Below, piece after piece: positions 1 to 6,856 of a stretch of 64,000 bases of DNA (its first letter is position 1; each line of letters begins with the position of its first letter). Location of the stretch: assembly GCF_018861735.1 (NCBI RefSeq), contig NZ_JAHLEB010000016.1, forward strand, positions 34,298-98,297. The letters run 5' to 3'. A program made the position numbers and the translations under genes. The notes beneath the pieces are model-generated. The model had not been told where the DNA came from, did not search any database, and was given only the letters and a program-made list of their open reading frames with translations. Origin of the DNA: Clostridium lacusfryxellense. GTDB taxonomy: Bacteria > Bacillota > Clostridia > Clostridiales > Clostridiaceae.

Positions 1-236
1 TTCTGATCAGCCAAGGAACCCAAAATCGGTGCGCCGAAGAATTGTGCTAGTGGATATGAGGCTATTAAAAAGCCATATATTAAGGTCCTAGTTGAAAAAG
101 AATATGTCATTGGTAATATGCCATGTACTGGATCAAGTAAAAGCGCGGGTAAAATTGGAATAATAATACCTAATCCTAATAGATCTAAAAATACTGTAAA
201 AAATATTGTTCCTATAGACGATTTCTTTTTTTTCAT
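1..236 (-). CDS. MFS drug exporter, TetA-like, N-terminal part (cut by window edge)
   Basis: Partial gene reading off the left edge; the first 78 codons are visible. The ATG at 236 follows a GGGGTGA ribosome binding site. The product begins with a short lysine-rich stretch, then a first membrane helix with FLDLLGLGIIIPILP, the usual opening of DHA1-type proton antiporters. A second helix is followed by GAPILGSLADQ, which fits MFS motif A (G-x-L-A-D) of the loop between helices 2 and 3. The family (TetA/YdgK-like exporters) pumps small hydrophobic compounds out of the cell. The substrate cannot be told from this fragment. Confidence 0.8.
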   Translation of the reverse strand, partial: MKKKKSSIGTIFFTVFLDLLGLGIIIPILPALLLDPVHGILPMTYSFSTRTLIYGFLIASYPLAQFFGAPILGSLADQ

Positions 237-422
237 ATATTCACCCCAATACTTAGTTTTATTATAAAATCATGTTCTTATATGTTTATTATCCAATTCC
301 TAATTTCTACATATAAATTTACTATATATTTTTATTATATTCTACTAATTACTAAATTGTTCTGGTGTTAAATTTTTGATAAAATAATTACCATAACCTT
401 TGTACTCCTTTATAAGCTTGGT

Positions 423-857
423 TTATTTTAGCAATTCTCTCTTATTTAAAGGAGCAAACATAAATCTCTTAAAAGACTTCATATTGGTAAGCCAAACTAT
501 ATGTGCATCCTGTTTTTTATTACTAAGTATTCTAGGTACGAAGAATTTAGCAACTGTTTGCGGCTCATCTCCAAGTGTGTTAAAAACTTTCCTAAACTTT
601 TTATCTTGTATAACTGAAGAAACTTCTCCTGTAGGCGACTTTGTAATAAATTCAGTAAGCATCATACCTGGAGAAAGCCTGCCTGCCTTTACAGGAGAAT
701 TCTTTAATTCTTTTGCAAGTCCCTTAGTGAAATAAGTAAGAGCATGTTTTGAAGCACCATACAAAATAGTTTGCTCAATAATCATGTCATTAGAACCTAA
801 TCCTTCCATATTCCAAATCTGACCATTCTCCTGTTTAAGCATATTTTCAGCAGCTAC
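423..857 (-). pseudogene. C-terminal remnant of a short-chain dehydrogenase/reductase
   Basis: The frame is open to 842 as an ATG ORF and still reads like protein back to about 857, where an in-frame TAA stops it. What remains has the YGASKHALTYFTKGLAKEL segment, i.e. the YxxxK catalytic pair of SDR enzymes, and the following C-terminal half. The whole N-terminal Rossmann half with the TGxxxGxG cofactor motif is missing. No ribosome binding site fits the ORF start. The upstream sequence turns directly into the leader of a divergent gene, so a deletion joint probably lies near 860. Likely non-functional; a short protein from the internal ATG cannot be excluded. Confidence 0.75.
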
Positions 858-884
858 AAATATTTAAATAAGGAGGATAAAAAC

Positions 885-1379
885 ATGGAATTTTATACGA
901 AATTACCACGAAACAAAAAAAGAATTCGCATTATTTATGGCCGTTATATCGGTTATCTCTGTTAACATTATCGCGCCCCTTATCACATTTTTCGAAGTGG
1001 GTTTTTACATGTCTACTTGGGTTGATACGACTAAGGTTATCCCTTTCATTGGGTTACTGTAATTGCATTAGTATTGATTACATATAAACCAGCTGAATGG
1101 TTAACCTCTCGGGTTGTTAAAGAGGACGATAGCTTTGGATCTCATATCTTGGTAAACATCATCTTTACAGTATTTCTAATGTCTATCTTTTTAACTGTTA
1201 TTGGCACTTGGATTGGAAGCCGCCATATCAGCATGGAGCCTATTCGTATGTTTTTCTACAAATGGCCTCGTAACTTCGCTATTTCTTTCTTTGTTGAAGC
1301 TTGTATTGCAAAGCCAATAGCTCGTTTAGTAATGTCAAAGAAACATCAGTATACAGATTCAAAGGCAGATGCGGCATAG
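885..1379 (+). pseudogene. DUF2798-like two-helix membrane protein, frameshifted
   Basis: An AGGAGG site at 871-876 precedes an ATG at 885, but the frame runs into a stop after about 22 codons. Dropping one A from the poly-A run near 916 restores a membrane-protein frame (EFALFMAVISVISVNIIAPL). That frame ends at a TAA near 1060. A third frame then carries HWVTVIALVLITYKPAEWL and the rest of the protein (open from 1035, with a TTG ORF from 1074) to 1379. The repeated pattern of helix, short loop and helix ending in ACIAKPIARLVM resembles duplicated DUF2798 proteins. Two frameshifts are needed, so this is called a pseudogene unless they are sequencing errors in homopolymers. Confidence 0.65.
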
Positions 1380-1436
1380 TTTTAATTAGCGTCGACAAAT
1401 CGTCGTCAGTCACACCTTATTTTAATAAATGATACT

Positions 1437-1470
1437 AAAAAGGCTCTAGCAAAATCTGCTAGAGCCTTTT
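1437..1470 (+). terminator. Rho-independent terminator after the DUF2798 remnant
   Basis: Ten-base stem GGCTCTAGCA / TGCTAGAGCC with a 5-nt loop, preceded by A-run and followed by TTTT. Suitable for the rightward transcript. Confidence 0.8.
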
Positions 1471-1717
1471 GGTGGAAACGGGATTGTTGGCGGAGAAAGG
1501 AGGATTTACCCCCCTTAAGATCATAACCCATTCGCCTTTTTAGAGACATGTGAATAAAACAGGTTATCATACTCCCTAGATTATGTTTTAGATTCTCATC
1601 AGTCTATTAAATTATATGTCTTTTTTTTGCTAAAGAGCATCGTACTTTCAGTACGGTTTACTTCACCAAACTAATCCAACAAAATTAACGCATAAGAAAA
1701 CCCACAACTAATTTACA
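1471..1717. other. Intergenic stretch with no gene
   Basis: No convincing ORF on either strand. The only feature found is a 23-bp segment at 1691-1713 that recurs, with one mismatch, at 3231-3253 beside the terminator of the ssrA 3' copy. Confidence 0.5.
1691..1713. repeat. 23-bp copy of half of the ssrA-copy terminator
   Basis: CATAAGAAAACCCACAACTA plus ATT here matches 3231-3253 with one substitution. At 3231-3253 it forms the 3' arm and tail of a terminator hairpin (minus strand). Here the partner arm is absent, so this is a duplicated half-terminator. Confidence 0.6.
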
Positions 1718-3073
1718 TTAAAACGATATTACACCTAAAGTAGCTAAAATATTTGTTATAACTATTAATAACGGGAAAGACATTACAGTTCTAAAAAGAA
1801 ATACTTTAGTTACATCCCAAAAGTTTAAACCAATTTTGCTTTTAACTAAAATCATTCCAGTTTCAGACATAAATACCAACTGGGTAAATGCTAATACACC
1901 AATAAAAAATCTTGAGGCTTCAGAGACCGATGTACCGATAAATAAAGCTGGTAAATACATATCTGCAAATCCAGCAACTGATGCTGGTGCCATGACTGTT
2001 GCTACTTCGCTACTGTACCCTATCCAAGTATAGAAATACACCAGTGGTGCACTAATGATACTGAAAAACGGGGTATATTCTGCCACTACTAAAGATAATG
2101 TTCCAACCGCCATAATAATAGGTAAGAAACCAACGTATATGTTAACAATATTTTTTAACGCCTCAATCAATACTTTTCCGATTTTGGCATCTCCTGCCTG
2201 CTTTATTGCAGATTCATATGAATACTCAAAAACAGTTTTACCTTTTGGAATCTCAATTATATTAGGAGTTACCCCTTTATAATAAGTTGGTGGAAATTTC
2301 TTAAGTGGCATTCTAGATGTAATAAAAGCCAATATAATAGTTACTAATGCAATAGATCCATAAAATATCGGGAAAATATGCGCAAATCCTAGCTCTTCAG
2401 CTACTGCAGAAGCAAATGCTATACCTACAATAGAAAAACTGGTTGCAATTATATAAGCTTCTCTTTTATTATAGTATCCTCTTTGATATTGGGTATCCGT
2501 TACCACAATACCAATTGTACCATCACCAACAAAGGATGCAATGGCATCGATAGTTGAATAGCCTGGTACTTTAAACAACTTTATAACTATAGGCCCTAAT
2601 AAAATACCTACAAATTCAACAATACCAAAATGTGTTAATAAAGGAAGGGCAATAATACCTACAAAGAATGTTATATAAAGTATGGTTAAAAGACCACCAT
2701 CTCCTGCCATTAGCCCGCCAGTATCGCCATCTAAAATCATACCTGCGAACCCATAGTTTTGAAACCAATTGTTAATCACCATAAGGTATAAAAATGAGCC
2801 AACTACCCTTAGTACAAGATTTAAAGGTGATGCTTTGAATACGGAATTAGCAAACTCATTTTTTGAAGAATAAAAGATAAAAAGAATAGTTGCAATTAAC
2901 ACAACCCATGTACAAATAACAGTGAAACCAATAAATGAATCAAGCATATTGGCTGTAACAAAATTTACTATGTGGGATATAGCAATCTTACTTTCTCCAT
3001 TAATATTAAAAGGTATTAGAAAAAAAATAAATCCAAAAATTGATAAAAATACAAACTTTAACTTATTTATCAT
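1718..3073 (-). CDS. YjiH-type nucleoside-recognition (Gate) domain membrane protein
   Basis: A polytopic inner-membrane protein of about 451 residues with some ten or more hydrophobic segments. It includes the glycine/aspartate-rich block SFVGDGTIGIVVTDTQYQRG typical of the YjiH family with Gate (nucleoside recognition) domains. Members are thought to be transporters or channels, but the substrate is unknown. A longer reading from 3112 exists; I prefer the ATG at 3073 (MINKLKF) because GGGGG at 3082-3086 lies at proper spacing and the longer start has no clear site. The gene stands alone. Both flanks carry the same 23-bp sequence (1691-1713 and 3231-3253), suggesting it was inserted as a unit. 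Confidence 0.75.
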   Translation of the reverse strand: MINKLKFVFLSIFGFIFFLIPFNINGESKIAISHIVNFVTANMLDSFIGFTVICTWVVLIATILFIFYSSKNEFANSVFKASPLNLVLRVVGSFLYLMVINNWFQNYGFAGMILDGDTGGLMAGDGGLLTILYITFFVGIIALPLLTHFGIVEFVGILLGPIVIKLFKVPGYSTIDAIASFVGDGTIGIVVTDTQYQRGYYNKREAYIIATSFSIVGIAFASAVAEELGFAHIFPIFYGSIALVTIILAFITSRMPLKKFPPTYYKGVTPNIIEIPKGKTVFEYSYESAIKQAGDAKIGKVLIEALKNIVNIYVGFLPIIMAVGTLSLVVAEYTPFFSIISAPLVYFYTWIGYSSEVATVMAPASVAGFADMYLPALFIGTSVSEASRFFIGVLAFTQLVFMSETGMILVKSKIGLNFWDVTKVFLFRTVMSFPLLIVITNILATLGVISF

Positions 3074-3230
3074 ACTTACAAACCCCCATTTTGTCTTAAC
3101 TACGATGCACATTTTCTAGAATAACATATGCCCAAAAGTGTTTCAATAGGTTTTTGCATACTTTGTATAAATAGTTCTTGTCTTCTTTTCAAAGTTCACC
3201 CTGTATCACTCTAATGAATATAAATCAATG

Positions 3231-3253
3231 CATAAGAAAAACCACAACTAATT
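3231..3253. repeat. Second copy of the 23-bp sequence
   Basis: Matches 1691-1713 at 22 of 23 positions. Together the copies bracket the YjiH-type gene. Confidence 0.6.
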
Positions 3254-3272
3254 ATTTATTAGTTGTGGTTTT
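3236..3272 (-). terminator. Terminator downstream of the ssrA 3' copy
   Basis: Stem CCACAACTAA / TTAGTTGTGG with a U-rich tail on the minus strand, just past the CCA end of the duplicated ssrA fragment. It parallels a terminator of different sequence at the same place behind the intact ssrA. Confidence 0.75.
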
Positions 3273-3273
3273 T

Positions 3274-3429
3274 ACTGGTGGAGGCGAGGGGTGTCGAACC
3301 CCTGTCCGAAAGCCATAACACCTAGGCATCTACGAGCGTAGTCAGTACTTTAAAATTCCCGTCTCCTAACCCCTACTGACGGGGTTTAGGTTCCGGTAGC
3401 TTCATATTTTCCGTTTCTGGGTCAAAGCT
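3274..3429 (-). pseudogene. Duplicated 3' end of tmRNA gene ssrA (156 bp)
   Basis: Identical to 5631-5786 except for one base (T at 3416 against C at the matching place). It contains the tRNA-like 3' part of tmRNA including the CCA end at 3276, but not the tag reading frame or the 5' acceptor strand, so it cannot fold as a tmRNA. The identity stops abruptly after GGGTCAAAGCT. This is what remains when an element inserts at the ssrA 3' end, carries its own copy of that end and displaces the original. Confidence 0.85.
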
Positions 3430-3500
3430 AATTATTACAACGTATTAGCCTCAAATTTCTCTTTGGCTCTTTCTATGGACACCCCATGTTTAAATCCTCC

Positions 3501-3731
3501 CTATAGTGTTAACATATATATCCCCGCAATTAGTAATAGCACTGATATTACTCTTATCATTATTTTGAATTTCTTAGTTCCCCACAATTTATCTTCCATG
3601 TTTGTATTTGATACTATAGGCTCGTTGCTAAACATCATTAGTATAGACATAACTACCGCCCCTAGGTCTGTATAAATAAAGGTTATTATTGAATATATTA
3701 TTATAATACACGCTATTATTTTAACTACCAT
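3501..3731 (-). CDS. Small two-helix membrane protein of unknown function
   Basis: 76 residues. An N-terminal hydrophobic stretch (IIACIIIIYSIITFIY) and a C-terminal one (IMIRVISVLLLIAGIYML) flank a short hydrophilic loop. AGGTGG lies seven bases before the ATG, so translation is likely. I recognise no family. It sits inside the interval bounded by ssrA repeats, downstream of the TetR-membrane protein pair but separated by 250 bases, so it probably has its own transcript. Confidence 0.55.
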   Translation of the reverse strand: MVVKIIACIIIIYSIITFIYTDLGAVVMSILMMFSNEPIVSNTNMEDKLWGTKKFKIMIRVISVLLLIAGIYMLTL

Positions 3732-3985
3732 ACTTTTACCACCTTTTATTGTTATATTTAGCTAAATATTCGCTACTTGGTGCCACTGCTCCAATAAATT
3801 TTTGGTTTTAATAAATTCCTTTATAAACTTAAACATACTGGATCTCCCCTTATAAATAAACTTCTATTATTTATTTTATAACAAATAAATTAAGAATTAT
3901 TAGATAAAAGTATTAAGAATTATTAATATAAGTTAAATCCATTCATCCTTAGATAATATTACAGGAGATTGTAACGTAACAATTA

Positions 3986-4558
3986 TTATGACTTTCTCTT
4001 CTTTTTTCTTGCAAACATATAAACCGCCACAAGACAAATAAAAAGTCCTGTTACTGCTGGTTTAATAATTGAAGCCCCAGAATCTCCTGCAAAAACCACA
4101 CTCCATATAATTTTCAATACAGCTGCCCCTATAATTATGATAATGCCGTACTTTAATTTTCTTTTCCAGAAGGCTAGTATTAATAAGTAAAAAAACAAAG
4201 GAACTGAAAGACTAAGAAATATCTTTTGAAAATCCCAGGCTCCAAAAGTATAAGATTTTTCAAAGGCCAAAAACTCTTCTATAGCAGGTGCCACCTCTGT
4301 TGGAGTATTGAACCAAAACATACTTGTAAAAAGTGCGAAGATTGTTAAGGACATTCCGCATAAACTTTTCTTGTAGGCAAAAAAGCAAATAGGAATAATA
4401 AAGAGAGGTCTGATATACCAACTCAAAACATTTTGATGTCTACTATAAGCCCAATCCACAAATTCCTTATTACTTAAAAATAGCACCAAAAATACCAATG
4501 TAAAAATGAAAAATATTAAAGCAATCTTTTTATCATTTCTTTGTAAAAATATCTTCAT
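3986..4558 (-). CDS. Integral membrane protein, partner of the adjacent TetR regulator
   Basis: 190 residues with about five hydrophobic segments and a very basic C-terminus (ARKKKRKS), which should face the cytoplasm. No family recognised. The gene starts 20 bases after the end of the TetR gene and shares its promoter, so the regulator probably controls it. Such pairs often involve an efflux or membrane-homeostasis protein, but the sequence shows no transporter motif and the function is open. Confidence 0.65.
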   Translation of the reverse strand: MKIFLQRNDKKIALIFFIFTLVFLVLFLSNKEFVDWAYSRHQNVLSWYIRPLFIIPICFFAYKKSLCGMSLTIFALFTSMFWFNTPTEVAPAIEEFLAFEKSYTFGAWDFQKIFLSLSVPLFFYLLILAFWKRKLKYGIIIIIGAAVLKIIWSVVFAGDSGASIIKPAVTGLFICLVAVYMFARKKKRKS

Positions 4559-4578
4559 AATTTAACTCCCCCTATAAT

Positions 4579-5211
4579 TTAATTTGATTTCATTCCATTA
4601 ATAAGAATATCTAACAACTCATCTGCCCACTCATAAAGTTCAGTTTCATGCTGAGTTATATTTTCCATTTCAAAATGCTTTAGCATTTCGTCAAGAACTG
4701 CTTGATTTAAAGTCATAAACATTTGAACACAAGCTTTTGTGCTAAGATTATTATTAATTTCACCTTTCATTTTCGCAGACTCCACTAGCCCTATAAAAAA
4801 ACTTTCACCCGATTCATTTGCTCCTTTTAAAATTTCTTTCTTTAACTCTTCGTTTATCTCTTTTGCAAATTGATTTCCAATAGCTGCATATTGAGGTTTC
4901 ATAGTGGCAAAGTCAATACCCTTTCTAAAAAGGACTTTTACAAGTTCAAATATTGTCAATTCTTTTGACATTTCTGCCTCCTTAGAGAAAAAAAGTATTT
5001 TTTCTTGGGTGGCTAGTGATAAAATGTATTTGTACATGTGAAGTTTATCTTCAAAATATTGATAAAAACTACCCTTTGGTATTTTAGTCATTTTAACGAT
5101 ATTATTTAGACTACTCTCATTATAAGAATGGTTCCCAAACTCAATTAAGGCTGCGTTGATAATAATATTTTTCTTTTCCTCTGAAAGTTTTTTAAAAGCA
5201 TTTTTTGCCAT
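4579..5211 (-). CDS. TetR/AcrR-family transcriptional regulator
   Basis: 210 residues. The N-terminal helix-turn-helix spans about residues 33-53 and ends in the family hallmark KGSFYQYFEDK. The rest is a helical ligand-binding domain without a recognisable ligand signature. AGGAG precedes the ATG. It is the first gene of a two-gene transcript with the membrane protein at 3986-4558. Its promoter at 5274-5302 carries two matching palindromes, one in the spacer and one just downstream, so autorepression is very likely. Confidence 0.85.
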   Translation of the reverse strand: MAKNAFKKLSEEKKNIIINAALIEFGNHSYNESSLNNIVKMTKIPKGSFYQYFEDKLHMYKYILSLATQEKILFFSKEAEMSKELTIFELVKVLFRKGIDFATMKPQYAAIGNQFAKEINEELKKEILKGANESGESFFIGLVESAKMKGEINNNLSTKACVQMFMTLNQAVLDEMLKHFEMENITQHETELYEWADELLDILINGMKSN

Positions 5212-5247
5212 TTAATTCATCTCCTAGTCAATGATATATGGAACTAT

Positions 5248-5259
5248 GACTACTTAGTC
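5248..5259. promoter_or_regulatory. Putative TetR operator 2 (downstream of -10)
   Basis: GACTACTTAGTC, with arms GACTA / TAGTC. Its centre is 33 bp from operator 1, about three helical turns, so two dimers would sit on the same DNA face. Confidence 0.7.
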
Positions 5260-5273
5260 GCACTTCTAATTTA

Positions 5274-5302
5274 ATTATATGACCACCAAGTCACAATGTC
5301 AA
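5274..5302 (-). promoter_or_regulatory. Sigma-A promoter of the TetR operon
   Basis: TTGACA (5297-5302 on the minus strand), 17-bp spacer, TATAAT (5274-5279): a perfect consensus promoter. One operator half of the spacer (5281-5292) overlaps it. Confidence 0.85.
5281..5292. promoter_or_regulatory. Putative TetR operator 1 (in promoter spacer)
   Basis: GACCACCAAGTC, an imperfect palindrome between -35 and -10. It shares the frame GAC-N6-GTC and the following CA with operator 2. Confidence 0.65.
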
Positions 5303-5593
5303 TACATAATTGTTAAGCGTAATTAAGTTCTATGATTTATTTATTGGTTTATTGGTTTATAGACATAAAAAAAGATAGAAGTTTTCTTCTACCTTATATG
5401 GATTGCAAATTAACCACTGAAAAAAAGTATAGCATTAAACACCATCTTTACAAACCTTAGTTTGAAGTCCTTGTGAATCTCCGGCTATTATTTATAGCAA
5501 CAGGCTCACTTCATTCCCCTCTAACACCTCTGAGTTCCAAAGAATTTCCAAATGAAATAACATCGATAACCGATGGTATTCGTTAAATAATAA
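5303..5593. other. Gene-free stretch between TetR promoter and ssrA terminator
   Basis: No ORF with a ribosome binding site. It holds short direct repeats of TTTATTGG near 5338-5356 and a weak TAGAAG/CTTCTA hairpin near 5375-5390, neither with a clear role. Confidence 0.4.
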
Positions 5594-5628
5594 GAAAACC
5601 CTCAACTAAAATTAATTAGTCGAGGGTT
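5594..5628 (-). terminator. ssrA terminator
   Basis: Stem CCCTCGACTAA / TTAGTTGAGGG (minus strand, one G-U type mismatch) followed by TTTTCTT, four bases past the tmRNA 3' end. Confidence 0.8.
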
Positions 5629-5632
5629 TCAC

Positions 5633-5985
5633 TGGTGGAGGCGAGGGGTGTCGAACCCCTGTCCGAAAGCCATAACACCTAGGCATCTACGAGCGTAGTC
5701 AGTACTTTAAAATTCCCGTCTCCTAACCCCTACTGACGGGGTTTAGGTTCCGGTAGCTTCATATTTTCCGTTCCTGGGTCAAAGCTTTCCCAAGCTCGGT
5801 TCACCGCTGTCGGCGCCCTATCCTAAGTCGCGGTATTCAAAGGTAAGACGTAGCAGACTAAGCTGCTAGTGCTAAATTATCGTTTGCGTTTAAATTGTTC
5901 CAATAGTTTTTTAACGCGGGTCCATAGGTTCCCTCGGCTCGCTTCCTCGATGCAACGTACCCCCGTCGAAACCAAGTACGCCCCC
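5633..5985 (-). ncRNA. ssrA: Transfer-messenger RNA (tmRNA, 10Sa RNA)
   Basis: A 353-nt one-piece tmRNA. The 5' end GGGGGCGTACTTGG and the 3' end CGCCTCCACCA (CCA encoded) form the tRNA-Ala-like domain. The resume frame reads GCA AAC GAT AAT TTA GCA CTA GCA GCT TAG (minus strand 5887-5858), giving the degradation tag ANDNLALAA. tmRNA frees ribosomes stalled on broken mRNAs and tags their products for proteolysis. Its protein partner SmpB is encoded 220 bp upstream in the same direction and RNase R beyond it. The last 156 bases are duplicated at 3274-3429. Confidence 0.97.
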
Positions 5986-6209
5986 TAATATGTCAAAAGA
6001 TTAAACTAAACCTTTTGTACTACAATAATATATAAATATTATTGTTTGTAATCTCGCAAATTTAAATTATTAAATTTTTATGACCCGTAAATCAATTATA
6101 TATTAACTGTTAATCTAATTTTTTGTTACTTACTATAAACCTAATGATACACTATATCATATGCTTTATCAAGTGCTAATATCATGGAATGTATGTGTAA
6201 TACTTCTAG

Positions 6210-6677
6210 TTATCTCATTCTCTCTTTTATCTGCCTATCCATATCTCTCTTAGCATCTTTTTCTAACATTGCATCTCTTTTATCATAATCCTTTTTACCA
6301 CGAACAACACCAAGATTAACTTTTACCTTAGTATCTTTAAGATAAAGCGATAATGGAACTAGTGTAAAACCCTTTTGAGACGTAAATGATGCTAGTTTTT
6401 CTATTTGTACTTTATGAAGCAATAATTTTCTTACTCTTAATGGATCAGTATTAAATTGATTACCATTTTCGTAATGGCTAACATGCATATTTTTTATAAA
6501 TACTTCACCATTTATAACATCTGCATAACTATCTCTTAAGTTAGCTTTTCCTGATCTAATAGATTTTACTTCTGTACCAACAAGCGCTATACCAGCTTCC
6601 ATTGCTTCCTCTATAAAATAATCATGTCTTGCTTTCTTATTCTCTGCTAATGTTTTATTTTCTGTTTTCTTTGCCAT
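6210..6677 (-). CDS. smpB: SsrA-binding protein SmpB
   Basis: 155 residues from the ATG at 6677, chosen because AGGTGA lies five bases before it; the frame is open further to 6713 but without a site. The protein has the SmpB beta-barrel signature [26 protein letters not shown], the [11 protein letters not shown] segment and a long basic C-terminal tail ([15 protein letters not shown]...) that enters the ribosomal mRNA channel. It binds the tRNA-like domain of tmRNA and brings it to stalled ribosomes. The order rnr-smpB-ssrA along the transcript is the classical Firmicute arrangement. Confidence 0.97.
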   Translation of the reverse strand: MAKKTENKTLAENKKARHDYFIEEAMEAGIALVGTEVKSIRSGKANLRDSYADVINGEVFIKNMHVSHYENGNQFNTDPLRVRKLLLHKVQIEKLASFTSQKGFTLVPLSLYLKDTKVKVNLGVVRGKKDYDKRDAMLEKDAKRDMDRQIKERMR

Positions 6678-6792
6678 AATTTCACCTGCTTTATTCTTAT
6701 TAATATAGTACAAGAGTATATATAATTATACTATAAATCATGCTCTTTTTCAAGAATATATGGATTATTCTCACATATCTAACTTTAATCAG

Positions 6793-6832
6793 AAAATTGC
6801 AGAAGAGGACATACATCCCCTTCTGCAATTTT
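6793..6832 (-). terminator. Terminator between rnr and smpB
   Basis: Stem AAATTGCAGAAG / CTTCTGCAATTT with an inner G-C rich part and a T-rich minus-strand tail, directly after the rnr stop. It implies smpB also has its own promoter. Confidence 0.75.
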
Positions 6833-6856
6833 AGATTCAAATGTTACATAATCATC

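Larger units (their letters stand above)
3274..5786. mobile_element. Possible remnant of an element inserted at the ssrA 3' end
   Basis: A 2.36-kb interval bounded by 156-bp direct repeats of the ssrA 3' end. Inside are a small membrane protein, a second membrane protein and its TetR regulator, and no integrase. Integration at the 3' end of ssrA is a well-known habit of islands using tyrosine recombinases. The missing integrase means a decayed element, one moved in trans, or a plain tandem duplication that later diverged. Confidence 0.4.

Noticed and set aside
400..735. Plus-strand ORF of 111 codons over the SDR remnant
   Set aside because: Shadow of the minus-strand SDR frame; no ribosome binding site and no domain.
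3274..3429. Second functional tmRNA gene
   Set aside because: Lacks the tag frame and the 5' half of the tRNA-like domain.
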